From Collinsella sp. (GTDB lineage Bacteria > Actinomycetota > Coriobacteriia > Coriobacteriales > Coriobacteriaceae), in NCBI GenBank assembly GCA_019419555.1, contig DXZR01000027.1, positions 1 through 27,115 on the forward strand: DNA of 27,115 nt. Direction: 5' to 3'. The number at the start of each line of letters is the position of its first letter. The first letter of the stretch is position 1. The position numbers and the translations under genes were made by a program. This document shows, one piece after another, positions 14,867-23,062 of the stretch. A model generated the notes under the pieces. That model made no database searches. It was not told the origin of the DNA and saw only the letters and a list, made by a program, of their open reading frames with translations.

Positions 14867-16783
14867 ATGGTCGCATTCGATCGCAACCCGCAAGACTTCA
14901 AGTATCTGCGCCTGCTGTCGAGACAGTTCCCCACCGAACAATCCGCATTTACCGAAATTATCAACCTCTCGGCCATCCTCAACCTACCCAAGGGCACCGA
15001 GCATTTTATGAGCGACGTGCATGGTGAGTACGAAGCCTTTATGCACATCCTCAACAACTGCTCGGGCGTCGTGCGCGAACATGTCGACGAGATCTTTGGC
15101 GACACGCTCTCCTTTGACGAAAAGGGCGAGCTGTGTACGCTCATCTACTACCCGCGCGAGAAGATCGACCTGGTCCGCAGCCGGCGCGAGGACTCGCCAA
15201 CCTGGTACAAGACGATGCTTGACCAGCTCATCATGGTCGCTCGCTCACTTTCAAGCCGCTACACGCGCTCCAAGGTGCGTAAGGCCATCCCGCGCGACTA
15301 CGCCTACATCATCGACGAGTTGTTGCACACGCACCCGGACGAGAACAACTATCGCGTGCGCTATCACGAGCGCATCGTGGAGTCCATCCTAGAGACCGCC
15401 AGCGCCGACGACTTTATCGAGTCGCTCGCCTCGCTCATCAAGCGCCTGGCCGTCGACCACTTGCACCTGGTGGGCGACATCTTCGACCGCGGCGGCGGCG
15501 CGGCCAAAATTATGGACCGTCTGCTCACCTACCATTCACTCGACATCCAGTGGGGCAACCACGACCTGCTGTGGATGGGCGCTGCGGCCGGTGAGCCCGC
15601 CTGCATCGCCACGGTGTTGCGCAACAACCTACGCTACGACAACTACGAGATCCTGGAGAACGACTACGGCATCTCGCTGCGTGAGCTTGTCGCCTTTGCC
15701 GATGCCACCTACACCGCCGGTGAGTCCATCACCCCGCTGATCAAGGCCATCAACGTGCTGCTCTTTAAGCTCGAGGGCCAGATTATCCAGCGCCACCCCG
15801 AGTTCGATATGACCGACCGCCTGTTACTCGACAAGATCGACCACGACACCGGCACGGTCACGCTCGCCGACGGCAGCGTGTGGCCGCTCACGACCAACGA
15901 CTTCCCCACCGTCGACCCGGCGGACCCCTACACGCTCACGTCTCAGGAGCAGCACATCATCGACAAGCTCGTGTCAGAGTTTGTCACCGCCGATCACCTG
16001 CATCGCCATATCGATTTCCTCTATTCCCACGGCTCGATGTACAAGGTCGCCAACGGCAACCTGCTCTTCCACGGCTGCGTTCCGCTCAACGAAGACGGCA
16101 CCTTTAGCAGCATGAACTGCCTGGGCACCTGGCACGCTGGCCGCGATTATCTCGATTTTTGCGACCACATCGCCCGCCGCGCGTGGCGCGTGGGCGACCG
16201 CGATGCCCTCGACTGGATGTGGTACCTGTGGATTGGCTTCAATTCACCCGCCAGCGGACGCCTGGTGCGTACCTTTGAGCGCGCCTATATCGCCGATAAG
16301 AGCACCTGGGTCGAGCCGATGGACCCGTACTTTACGCTTACCAAGTCGCCCTCGGTCTGCGACGACATCATGCGCGAGTTTGGCGTCGCGCCCATGGCAT
16401 GTTCACCGACCGGCCACATCATCAACGGCCACACGCCCGTTAAAACCACCAAGGGCGAGCAGCCCATCCGCGCCGAGGGCAAGCTGTTGGTCATCGACGG
16501 CGGCTTCTGCCGCGCTTACCATCCCAAGACGGGTATCGCCGGCTATACGCTCATCTCGAGCTCGCGCGGCTGCCGCCTCAAGTCGCACCGGGCCTTTACG
16601 ACGGTTGCCGAGGCACTTACGCGCAACGTGGACATCGAAAGCGAGACCAACCGTTTTGACCAAGCAGACCGTCGCCGCATGGTGAGCGACACCGATACTG
16701 GCGCCAAGATTCGCAGCCAGATCCAGGATCTGCGCCAGCTGCTCGATGCATATAGAAACGGTGCTATCGAAGAGCGCGTCTAG
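14867..16783 (+). CDS. fbp: class III fructose-1,6-bisphosphatase
   Basis: The enzyme dephosphorylates fructose 1,6-bisphosphate in gluconeogenesis. The 638-residue protein belongs to the Firmicutes-type class III (FBPase_2) family, a calcineurin-like metallophosphatase with a long insertion. Metal-binding motifs are visible: SDVHGEYEAF (49-58), GDIFDRG (203-209), WGNHD (229-233) and NGHTP (520-524), followed by VIDGGFCRAYHPKTGIAGY. Length is normal for the class. The start ATG 14867 has GGAAGG 6 bases upstream; an in-frame TTG 45 bases earlier lies before this ribosome binding site. The upstream region carries several operator-like repeats. The GtrA gene follows after 78 bases, with only a weak GC-rich hairpin between them. 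Confidence 0.97.
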   Translation: MVAFDRNPQDFKYLRLLSRQFPTEQSAFTEIINLSAILNLPKGTEHFMSDVHGEYEAFMHILNNCSGVVREHVDEIFGDTLSFDEKGELCTLIYYPREKIDLVRSRREDSPTWYKTMLDQLIMVARSLSSRYTRSKVRKAIPRDYAYIIDELLHTHPDENNYRVRYHERIVESILETASADDFIESLASLIKRLAVDHLHLVGDIFDRGGGAAKIMDRLLTYHSLDIQWGNHDLLWMGAAAGEPACIATVLRNNLRYDNYEILENDYGISLRELVAFADATYTAGESITPLIKAINVLLFKLEGQIIQRHPEFDMTDRLLLDKIDHDTGTVTLADGSVWPLTTNDFPTVDPADPYTLTSQEQHIIDKLVSEFVTADHLHRHIDFLYSHGSMYKVANGNLLFHGCVPLNEDGTFSSMNCLGTWHAGRDYLDFCDHIARRAWRVGDRDALDWMWYLWIGFNSPASGRLVRTFERAYIADKSTWVEPMDPYFTLTKSPSVCDDIMREFGVAPMACSPTGHIINGHTPVKTTKGEQPIRAEGKLLVIDGGFCRAYHPKTGIAGYTLISSSRGCRLKSHRAFTTVAEALTRNVDIESETNRFDQADRRRMVSDTDTGAKIRSQIQDLRQLLDAYRNGAIEERV

Positions 16784-16861
16784 CCCCACCCGCGGGGATT
16801 GGCTAAACTTGCTGAGTTTGTCATCCCCACGGCGTCCCCGCGCCACCCTAAGGCAGGTACC

Positions 16862-17257
16862 ATGCAAAAGCTCCTTGCGCAGATCATGAAATTTGGCGTC
16901 GTCGGTGTCATTGCCACGGTTATCGACTTTGGCATTATGAATCTGCTCCACTACGGTCTGGGCCTCAACATCCTAATCGCCAACACCAGCGGCTTTATCA
17001 TCTCACTCATCTTTAACTACCTCGCAAGCATGAAGTACGTGTTTGCGCACAAGGAAGGCATGAGCCGCCGCCGCGAGTTCATCATCTTTGTCGTGCTGTC
17101 CGTGATCGGTTTGGTGCTCAACGACGGCATCGTGCTGGCGCTCAACGCCGGCCTGGGACTCGAGGCCAATATCGCCAAGATCTGCGCCACCGCGCTTGTC
17201 ATGGTCTACAACTTTGTGACCCGAAAAATCTTCCTGGAGGGCGACGAGACCAAGTAG
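16862..17257 (+). CDS. GtrA-family membrane protein (copy 1)
   Basis: A 131-residue protein with four predicted transmembrane helices (about 8-30, 36-55, 70-90, 98-120) and the GtrA family pattern KFGVVGVIATVIDFGIMN at the N-terminus, NYLASMKYVF in the middle and VYNFVTRKIFLEG at the end. GtrA-like proteins are thought to move lipid-linked sugars across the membrane for surface glycan or teichoic acid modification; the cargo here is unknown. I start at ATG 16862 (AGG 4 bases upstream) rather than an upstream TTG. No glycosyltransferase gene adjoins it. A paralogue follows at 17477, sharing the motif MKYVF-x-H-x-EGMSR-x-REF. Confidence 0.88.
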   Translation: MQKLLAQIMKFGVVGVIATVIDFGIMNLLHYGLGLNILIANTSGFIISLIFNYLASMKYVFAHKEGMSRRREFIIFVVLSVIGLVLNDGIVLALNAGLGLEANIAKICATALVMVYNFVTRKIFLEGDETK

Positions 17258-17279
17258 CTCGAAACCCCTGCAGCATTAC

Positions 17280-17327
17280 GGCGCCCACGGACGACGTGCA
17301 CTCAGCGCAGTATCGTCCGTGGGTGCC
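17280..17327 (+). terminator. 15-bp hairpin after the first GtrA gene
   Basis: GGCGCCCACGGACGA pairs with TCGTCCGTGGGTGCC over 15 bp with one G-U pair and an 18-base loop. The downstream bases are only mildly U-rich (GCTCGTTTA), so it may be a weak terminator or a stable processed RNA end. Confidence 0.5.
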
Positions 17328-17340
17328 GCTCGTTTACGGG

Positions 17341-17379
17341 CAAATTTTCAACGTTTGCGGATTAGCTCTTGAAAATTTG
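17341..17379. promoter_or_regulatory. 11-bp dyad upstream of the second GtrA gene
   Basis: CAAATTTTCAA (17341-17351) and TTGAAAATTTG (17369-17379) are perfect inverted repeats separated by 17 bases, about 100 bases before the second GtrA start. The spacing suits a protein dimer binding site, though a hairpin in RNA is also possible. The local AT content is well above that of the genes on both sides. Confidence 0.45.
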
Positions 17380-17476
17380 GCGAGTTCATATAGTTCTTGG
17401 CAAAGACCTTACGTTTCCCTTGTAAAAGCTCTAAAGTATCCTCTGCTCGATTCATCAACGCATTGGATGTGATTAC

Positions 17477-17884
17477 GTGCGCAAGGCGCTGGCACAACCT
17501 CATACCAAGCAGTTCCTCAAGTTTGCTGTCGTGGGTCTTATCTCCTTTGGCATCGACTGGGGCATGCTCATTGCGCTCGTCGAGCTGTTCCACCTCGACT
17601 TTTTGATGAGCACCACGGTTTCGTTTATCACGTCCGTCGTGGTCAACTACTGGCTCAGCATGAAGTACGTGTTCGACCACCGCGAAGGCATGAGCCGCAA
17701 GCGCGAGTTCACGATCTTCACCATCCTGTCGGTGATCGGCTTGGGCCTCAACGACCTGTACATGTTTGTGGGCGTCACGTTTTTGAGCATCGGCTACCAG
17801 GCCATGAAGGCCATCGCCACGTTCCTCGTCACCTGGTACAACTACTTCAGCCGCCGCCTCTTCCTCGAGGGCGCACGGTCGTAG
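17477..17884 (+). CDS. GtrA-family membrane protein (copy 2)
   Basis: A 135-residue four-helix membrane protein of the GtrA family (KFAVVGLISFGIDWGM; NYWLSMKYVF; WYNYFSRRLFLEG). It is a diverged tandem duplicate of the gene at 16862. The only suitable start is GTG 17477, with GGATG about 7 bases upstream; no in-frame ATG lies before the first helix. A separate promoter is likely because a hairpin and a long dyad lie between the two copies. A strong terminator follows at 17911. The transported lipid-linked sugar is unknown. Confidence 0.87.
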   Translation: MRKALAQPHTKQFLKFAVVGLISFGIDWGMLIALVELFHLDFLMSTTVSFITSVVVNYWLSMKYVFDHREGMSRKREFTIFTILSVIGLGLNDLYMFVGVTFLSIGYQAMKAIATFLVTWYNYFSRRLFLEGARS

Positions 17885-17910
17885 TCGATTCGCTATTTGC
17901 TTGAATGTAT

Positions 17911-17948
17911 AACCGGTTGGAATTCCCATTCCAACCGGTTTTTGTTTG
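17911..17948 (+). terminator. rho-independent terminator after the GtrA pair
   Basis: A perfect 13-bp stem, AACCGGTTGGAAT and ATTCCAACCGGTT around a TCCC loop, followed by TTTGTTTG. A very clear intrinsic terminator on the plus strand. Confidence 0.93.
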
Positions 17949-17982
17949 CAGAGAGACCCGGCGACCCAGTCCCATTCGCATG

Positions 17983-18020
17983 AAAAACGGGCGGTCCGGA
18001 TGTTGGTCCGAACCGCCCGT
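17983..18020 (-). terminator. rho-independent terminator of the DUF4430 operon
   Basis: On the minus strand, ACGGGCGGT pairs with ACCGCCCGT and the stem continues inward by CGGA-type pairs after one mismatch. It is followed by TTTTT (17987-17983). It lies 23 bases past the stop of the single-domain DUF4430 gene and faces the terminator at 17911-17948. Confidence 0.9.
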
Positions 18021-18042
18021 CTGGCGCGCTATGTCGAGGCCT

Positions 18043-18945
18043 CTAGCCCGTTACGTAATACCAAACGACGTTGTCGCCATTGGAGAGAACGTAGTTGCTG
18101 CAGGCCGTCATGGGCGTTGTGCCGTTGACGGAGTACATCCAGCCGCTCGTGCCGCCGTGCTGTTTCTCGGCCAAACCACCAATCGCGGAAACATACGTGC
18201 CGTACGACGAGCCATGTGCGTTGACAGAAAGGCCCAGCGCGCACAGGGCATCGTAAACGGTAGCGCCTTCGTTAAAGGTAAAGGTGCCACCAGAGGACAC
18301 AGGATTGCCCACAGCGCTCGATGTGACCGAAACCGTCACCGTAACGTAGTTGGACTCCTGCGAGCCGCCCTGGCCGTCCGAGGAAGCGCTTCCGCCATTA
18401 GAGGGTGAGGCTCCATCAGACGACTGACCGCCGCCCGAAGAAGCACCGCCAGACACATTGGAAGTATCACCGGCTCCCGTATTTTGGGCAGCGGATTTAT
18501 CGCCAGACCTCTTGTTGTCCTGACCATCGGACTTCTTGCTATCCGAGTTTTTGTCCGATTCCTTGTTTGAAGACTCGGAATCGTCCTTGGCGTCGTTCGA
18601 ACCCTTGGGCTCGTCTTTTGCATCATTCGAAGATTTGGAATCCTTGGAACTAGCCTCGCCCGAAGCGGCAGACGAGCCAGACCCCTTGGTGTCCTTGGCG
18701 ACGACGCTCTCCCCCGTCACGGTCTGAACGATCCAGTCAATGGACCAGGCGCCGCTCTCGGAAGGATGGACGAAGCCCAGCGAGACGACGATCAGAATGG
18801 TGCACGCGGCAGCAAGAACGCCAAGGAGCGCCTTGCGACGAGAGGCGGACGCCGCCGAAGCGGCGCCCTGTTGCTTTGCATCGTCGAACTGAATGAACGA
18901 GGAATCTGGTTGCTTGGGGTCAGCGTCCTTGGATTTATTGGACAC
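18043..18945 (-). CDS. membrane-anchored protein with a C-terminal DUF4430 domain
   Basis: About 300 residues: a short cytoplasmic N-terminus (1-36), one transmembrane helix (about 39-60, LLGVLAAACTILIVVSLGF), an S/K/D-rich linker (about 82-198) and a C-terminal domain of about 100 residues with the DUF4430 pattern (GATVYDALCALGL, SGWMYSVNG, SNYVLSNGDNVVWYY). DUF4430 is related to the C-terminal domain of intrinsic factor and transcobalamin. The topology places the domain outside the cell. The start is GTG 18945, where AGGTGAGGG just upstream serves as ribosome binding site; GTG 18954 is in frame but has none. It follows the stop of the large DUF4430 gene by about 10 bases, so both are controlled by the same cobalamin riboswitch. 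It may pass ligand from the large surface protein to the membrane; this is inference. Confidence 0.85.
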   Translation of the reverse strand: MSNKSKDADPKQPDSSFIQFDDAKQQGAASAASASRRKALLGVLAAACTILIVVSLGFVHPSESGAWSIDWIVQTVTGESVVAKDTKGSGSSAASGEASSKDSKSSNDAKDEPKGSNDAKDDSESSNKESDKNSDSKKSDGQDNKRSGDKSAAQNTGAGDTSNVSGGASSGGGQSSDGASPSNGGSASSDGQGGSQESNYVTVTVSVTSSAVGNPVSSGGTFTFNEGATVYDALCALGLSVNAHGSSYGTYVSAIGGLAEKQHGGTSGWMYSVNGTTPMTACSNYVLSNGDNVVWYYVTG

Positions 18946-18954
18946 AGCCCTCAC

Positions 18955-21900
18955 CTACCGACGTTTGGTGAATACGAACACGCCGACGATGGCGAGTCCG
19001 ATGACGCCGGCGGCAACGCCAACAATGGCGAGCGGATTGGTGCCAGTCTCCTGCTCGGAAGCACCAGAGGGCTTCTTAGCAGTGGTCGTGGAAGCAGCAC
19101 CCGTATCGGACTTGGAATCGGACTTCTTGTCGGACTTGCTGTCCTTCTTGTCAGACTTGTTGTCAGACTTCTTGTCGGACTTCTTGTCGGACTTGTTGTC
19201 CTTGGTCTCGGTCTTGGTCGACACCGTCGTCTTGGTCACCGGCTTCTTGCCCGGGGCAATAGCGCCGCCCTTCGAGCCGGAGCCAGAACCCGCGCCAGCG
19301 CCAGTGCCGGAATCAGTACCGGTACTAGAACCGCCGCCGCCATTCGAACCAACGCCACCGTTGCCACCATTAGTGCCAGAACCGCCATTACCGCCAGGGT
19401 TGGTGGCATTCTTGGTCCACTTGGCATACAGCGTCAGATCGGCCGTCACCGGCGTGGCGAAGTCATACGCCCGCGTGCAGGCTTCATCGGTATACCAACC
19501 GCCGAAAGTGTAGCCATCGCGTGTCGGATCGGCCGGCTTGACCAGCTTGCCATCGGCCGTAGCAACAAACTTAGTGTCGCAAGCAGACCCGCCGTTGGAA
19601 TTAAAGGCAACCGTCCAAGACTCAACGGCCCCCAGCTTGAACAGCGTGCCCGAGTCATTGATGTAGTACAGGTTGCCAGATGCATCGGCAATGACCGGAG
19701 AGTCGCAGTGCTGGTAATGGCCAGCCGCATCATAAATCTGCGTCGCCTCTGCATCGCCGAGTGTATAGCGATACACGCCACCACCAGCAGAGTAGTTGAC
19801 GTAATCCTTGCTATCCGCGCTGTTAACGGTAAAGTACACATAGGTCTTGCCGCCCTGAACACTCACCAGCGGAGTAGCAGCAATACCGTTAAATCCGGCC
19901 GGAAGTTCTTTACCGTCAGCAGCGGTGACCATCGTGGTCTTACCGGTCTTCAGATTATAGAGAGCCAGAGCAGAGCCAGTAGCCGTCTGTCCGCCGACAA
20001 TCAAGTTTTCGCCAGCCACCGCCGGTGCGCTCATGTTATTAGTAAGACCCAGATCGACCGTCTTCTGCTCGCTCAGTACGCCCTCCGCCGAAAGCGAAAT
20101 CACATGGAGCTTTCCATCGTGCGTCATCTGATAGAAGGTCGAACCATTGGACGGATCGGCGACACAGTCGGCGTTCGCGAGAGCGCCGAGCTTCATGGTC
20201 GAAACGACATCGCCCGTCGTCTTATCAATGCACTTAAGCGTACCCGCGCTCGTAGGAACGATGGCATACTTATCCGTCAAAGCCGCACCAGTCCAGTAAT
20301 AGCCCTCGGCAGGGTCGATGTTCTGCCAAGAAACTTCGCCCGTGGCAATCTTAATGCGCGCAAAGGAGCCGTTGCCGTAGGTCGCGTTGTAATTCTCGTC
20401 ATACGAAATATCGACCGAGCCTACATAGACGTACTCGCCGTCCGAAACGACGGTGCAGGAGCTCTGCGTCAAGTCCGTCAAACCGGGCGTCAGCCACTTG
20501 CAGATCAGCTTGTCTGCAGTAATCGCCTGGACCGCACCGCCGTTGAGCGGAACGATGATAAGGCCATTGGTATAGATCGGACGAGAAGTATAGCTCACCT
20601 TGGAGGCAAGCGGCGCAGAGGTAACCTTTTTGCCCGTGGACGAATCGATCTTAATGAGCTCGTTCTCGGTCGCGATGTACACAAAGCCGTTAGCGATGAC
20701 AGGCTCGCTGCAGTTGGCATACTGCTGACCAGACTCGGCCTTCCAATCGAAGGCCCACTTAAGACCGGCGGCCTGCGCAGGCGTCTTGGCATCCGTTACG
20801 GTCGAACCGTTGCCACTGTTGCCGTAGCCGGCCCACTCGGCATCCCAATCAGGAGTCGTCGCGCTCGGGTCCACGACAATCTTGTCGGGATCGGGCATGG
20901 CCGAATCGTCGGTGGTATAGGCAAGCGTAACCTTATCGCCGCTCTTGAGCGTAATCTGATTGGCGCAGAGTAAGGAGGGCTCTCCGTTGATATACAGGTG
21001 CCAATATTTATTGGTCGCAGCATCCCAGGCATACGGCTTGTGATCGAACGGCGAGTTGATGGAATTGAGGAACCAGTACTCACCACTCTGGGAGCCGTTG
21101 TACGTAACGCCCTTGGCCTTCAGGACCGTCTCAATAAGGTTCTGAGCCGTAGAGCCCTCGGGCAGGGAAACATTGCTTGCCGAGCCCCAGCGAGTATTGT
21201 TGCCGTTGACATCGGGACCGATGATATCGGCGGATCCAAGCACCTGACCAGGGAGGGCATCGCTGTCGCCAGCATACATAAAGGTGACGGCGTCACCCTC
21301 ATGGAGCTCGTAGGCACCAGCGCCAACGTCGGCGAACTTGCCATTTACATAGAAGCGCCAATAGCTATTAGTCGCAGCATCCCAGCCATAGGACTTACTA
21401 TCGAACGGCGAAGTAATGCCGTTGAGGAACCAGCCCCAAGACGATTCGCCAGCATCGAGAGTAAGACCGGTCTGCTCAAGGAGATCCTTGGCAGTAGAGC
21501 CCGCCTTGAGACTCGTCTGGCCCGTCGAAGCCCAAACCTGCTGCTTGCCGTCCTTGTCCTTACCAAGGACCTGAACGGAAGCATGGACGGAATCGGACGG
21601 CAACTTATCGCCCCAGCCACCGTAGAACCACGTAACGGTATCGCCAGCATGAATGGTGACATTGTCTGCCGTGTAGTCGCTCGACTTGCCGTTGATGAAC
21701 AGCTGCCAATAGGTCGAATAATCTTGGGGCGTACCCAGCTCAACACCGTTGTACTTAAGGCTCAGAATGAAGGAGCCAGCAGCAACGGCGTCGATGTCAT
21801 TCGCCTCAAGCGCGACCTTCGTAAGGTCAAGTGCGCTCGAACCGGACGTCACCACATACTGCGCGTTATCGACCCAAGTCTGAGTCTTGCCCTGGGCATC

Positions 21901-22737
21901 GCGACCAATGACGGTCACATTTGCGGCAACCTGGTCCTTAACGACAGGGGACGCGCTACCAGCCGTATAGGCAAACTCAACCTTCTGCCCCTGGGTGAGC
22001 TTAACGCTGCTCGCGCCAACCGAGGAAGACGCACCGTCGACGAACAGCTGCCAGAAGGCATAAGTCGTCGGATCGAAGGCAAGCGTACGGCCATCGCTCG
22101 GGGATGTGATGCTTTTGAGGTAGAAACCGTATGCCGTGTTCGGATCGTAGTCTGCCTTGAAGCCCGTCTTCTGCTGCAGCTTAACGAAGGCATCCGCAGC
22201 CGTCGCGCCCTCGTCGAGCTTGAGCTGCGTGGGTGCCACCCAGGTCTGAGCCTTGCCGTCGGCATCGGTGCCGATAATCGAGAACGAGACCTCGACTTGC
22301 TTCTTGGCGACATCGCCGGTTTCTGTCGGGTTCTCTGTCTGAACGGCAGCCGCGGCGGCAGATCCTGCTTGGCCAGCGGATGCCGCTGAAGACTGCTCGC
22401 TCGCGGCAGGGCTCTCCCCCGTCGCCGAGCCTTCGTCGCCAGTTGCTGCCTTTGATGCGGCGGCACTAGCTGCAGGCGCGCTCCCAGAATCCGAAACCTC
22501 GGCGCCGCTCTGCTCAGCGGCACCGCCCGCAAGCGCTGCGTCCTCGCCCGGCGTCGTAGCCTGAGCCACAGCCTCGGCAATGCCCTCGGCGCCCTCGGCC
22601 CACAGCTGAGCCGGCGTGGTGCTGAAGGCCATCGCGAAGGCCAGGAATGCCACCAGGCAGCGCTTTGCCACGCCGCGCGCGATTACGCCACGGCGACGAA
22701 GCGAGGCACGCTGGCACTCGTCCTCAAACATATCCAT
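18955..22737 (-). CDS. large surface protein: four DUF4430 repeats, beta-propeller-like region, InlB-like repeat, C-terminal anchor
   Basis: A 1260-residue exported protein. Residues 14-48 are a basic stretch and signal peptide (hydrophobic 28-40, likely cut near AQLWA). An A/S/E-rich linker runs to about 140. Four DUF4430-type domains follow at about 145-268, 270-382, 384-497 and 499-617, each with a YW-x-(L/F)-(F/Y)-(V/I)-(N/D)-G strand and a final GD/GQ-x-V-x-x-x-Y. Residues 620-1040 contain repeated strands of a PQQ/quinoprotein-like propeller (VYIATENELIKIDSSTGK, LKCIDKTTGDVV). Residues 1041-1107 form an InlB B-type repeat (FNSNGG, GYTFGGWYTD, LYAKW). A Gly/Ser then KSD-rich spacer leads to a membrane helix (1233-1256) and KRR tail. 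EQETG before the helix resembles a degenerate LPETG sorting signal. Start ATG 22737 has AGGAG 4 bases upstream; the frame is open further up only through the riboswitch leader. Probably a corrinoid-binding surface protein. Confidence 0.88.
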   Translation of the reverse strand: MDMFEDECQRASLRRRGVIARGVAKRCLVAFLAFAMAFSTTPAQLWAEGAEGIAEAVAQATTPGEDAALAGGAAEQSGAEVSDSGSAPAASAAASKAATGDEGSATGESPAASEQSSAASAGQAGSAAAAAVQTENPTETGDVAKKQVEVSFSIIGTDADGKAQTWVAPTQLKLDEGATAADAFVKLQQKTGFKADYDPNTAYGFYLKSITSPSDGRTLAFDPTTYAFWQLFVDGASSSVGASSVKLTQGQKVEFAYTAGSASPVVKDQVAANVTVIGRDAQGKTQTWVDNAQYVVTSGSSALDLTKVALEANDIDAVAAGSFILSLKYNGVELGTPQDYSTYWQLFINGKSSDYTADNVTIHAGDTVTWFYGGWGDKLPSDSVHASVQVLGKDKDGKQQVWASTGQTSLKAGSTAKDLLEQTGLTLDAGESSWGWFLNGITSPFDSKSYGWDAATNSYWRFYVNGKFADVGAGAYELHEGDAVTFMYAGDSDALPGQVLGSADIIGPDVNGNNTRWGSASNVSLPEGSTAQNLIETVLKAKGVTYNGSQSGEYWFLNSINSPFDHKPYAWDAATNKYWHLYINGEPSLLCANQITLKSGDKVTLAYTTDDSAMPDPDKIVVDPSATTPDWDAEWAGYGNSGNGSTVTDAKTPAQAAGLKWAFDWKAESGQQYANCSEPVIANGFVYIATENELIKIDSSTGKKVTSAPLASKVSYTSRPIYTNGLIIVPLNGGAVQAITADKLICKWLTPGLTDLTQSSCTVVSDGEYVYVGSVDISYDENYNATYGNGSFARIKIATGEVSWQNIDPAEGYYWTGAALTDKYAIVPTSAGTLKCIDKTTGDVVSTMKLGALANADCVADPSNGSTFYQMTHDGKLHVISLSAEGVLSEQKTVDLGLTNNMSAPAVAGENLIVGGQTATGSALALYNLKTGKTTMVTAADGKELPAGFNGIAATPLVSVQGGKTYVYFTVNSADSKDYVNYSAGGGVYRYTLGDAEATQIYDAAGHYQHCDSPVIADASGNLYYINDSGTLFKLGAVESWTVAFNSNGGSACDTKFVATADGKLVKPADPTRDGYTFGGWYTDEACTRAYDFATPVTADLTLYAKWTKNATNPGGNGGSGTNGGNGGVGSNGGGGSSTGTDSGTGAGAGSGSGSKGGAIAPGKKPVTKTTVSTKTETKDNKSDKKSDKKSDNKSDKKDSKSDKKSDSKSDTGAASTTTAKKPSGASEQETGTNPLAIVGVAAGVIGLAIVGVFVFTKRR
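19105..19200 (-). repeat. imperfect tandem KSDKKSD-coding repeat
   Basis: About 96 bases of short repeats built on GACTTCTTGTCG (plus strand), coding for a lysine/serine/aspartate spacer between the InlB-like repeat and the membrane anchor. Such a spacer typically spans the cell wall, and its repeat number may vary between strains. Confidence 0.75.
20887..22305 (-). repeat. four tandem DUF4430 domain repeats
   Basis: Four units of about 113-125 codons. Units 3 and 4 are the most alike: both contain the sequence W-x-L-N-x-I-(T/N)-SPFD followed by WDAATN-x-YW, and their DNA is visibly similar near 21040-20990 and 21400-21350. This suggests a recent duplication. Unit 2 is the most diverged and lacks the SPFD segment. 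Confidence 0.7.
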
Positions 22738-22883
22738 TTGTCTCCTATTGTCTGTACTTGGAGCGTTGCCTTGAAGCTGCCCCACGTCATCGCGCATGTT
22801 GCGCCCGAGTTCCCCCATCGGGGTCCCCCTTCCCTCCAGAGCCCTATGCACACCGGCGGCATACGCCGCAGCCGCATGCAAGA
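22738..22883 (-). promoter_or_regulatory. leader between the cobalamin riboswitch and the start codon
   Basis: About 145 untranslated bases holding a hairpin GCGGC-GTAT-GCCGC (22856-22869), a C/G-rich stretch near 22811-22840 able to fold (ACCCCGATGGGG), and the AGGAG ribosome binding site at 22742-22746. There is no U-tract after any hairpin, so control is more likely at translation, or through a fold I cannot predict by eye, than by intrinsic termination. Confidence 0.4.
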
Positions 22884-23060
22884 TGGGAGGCGATCCGACT
22901 TAACCTTAACGGCTCAGGCGCGCCGTCCGATCTGCGACGCGAACATCCCGAGCCAAGAGGAATTACGGTTACTGGTACAGCCGGGGACTTGCACCCCGAT
23001 TCCCCCAAACGCGCAGGAAAACCGCGCATTCGTGCGTCTCCGCACCACCATCTAGGCCAT
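22884..23060 (-). ncRNA. cobalamin (adenosylcobalamin-type) riboswitch
   Basis: Reading the minus strand, the conserved core is plain: GGGAATCGGGGTGCAAGTCC at about 23003-22984, then CCGGCTGTACC and AGTAACCGTAATTCC (to about 22957). This matches the B12-box region of cobalamin riboswitches. The helix GGGG-TGCAAGT-CCCC is well formed. Upstream (23058-23010) lie the paired arms of a GC-rich hairpin (GTGCGGAGACGCAC and GCGCGGTTTTCCTGCGCG). Downstream, AAGTCGGATCGCCTC (22898-22884) fits the closing 3' segment (AGTCAGGAGACCTGCC in the consensus). The element lies in the 5' leader of the large DUF4430 gene, so B12 should reduce expression of both DUF4430 genes. Boundaries are approximate. Confidence 0.88.
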
Positions 23061-23062
23061 CG

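Noticed and set aside
19105..19200. Short tandem repeats resembling a CRISPR-like array
   Set aside because: The repeats are contiguous and in frame, coding for a KSD spacer, without unique spacers.
18766..22389. Long plus-strand open frames (735 and 463 codons) opposite the DUF4430 genes
   Set aside because: Composition is R/I/G-rich and repetitive, mirroring the repeats on the other strand; there is no ribosome binding site or known domain, and the minus strand has signal peptide, riboswitch and domains.
22738..22881. In-frame 48-codon N-terminal extension of the large DUF4430 protein
   Set aside because: It lies in the leader just after the riboswitch, would place the signal peptide far from the N-terminus, and the ATG at 22737 has a good AGGAG.
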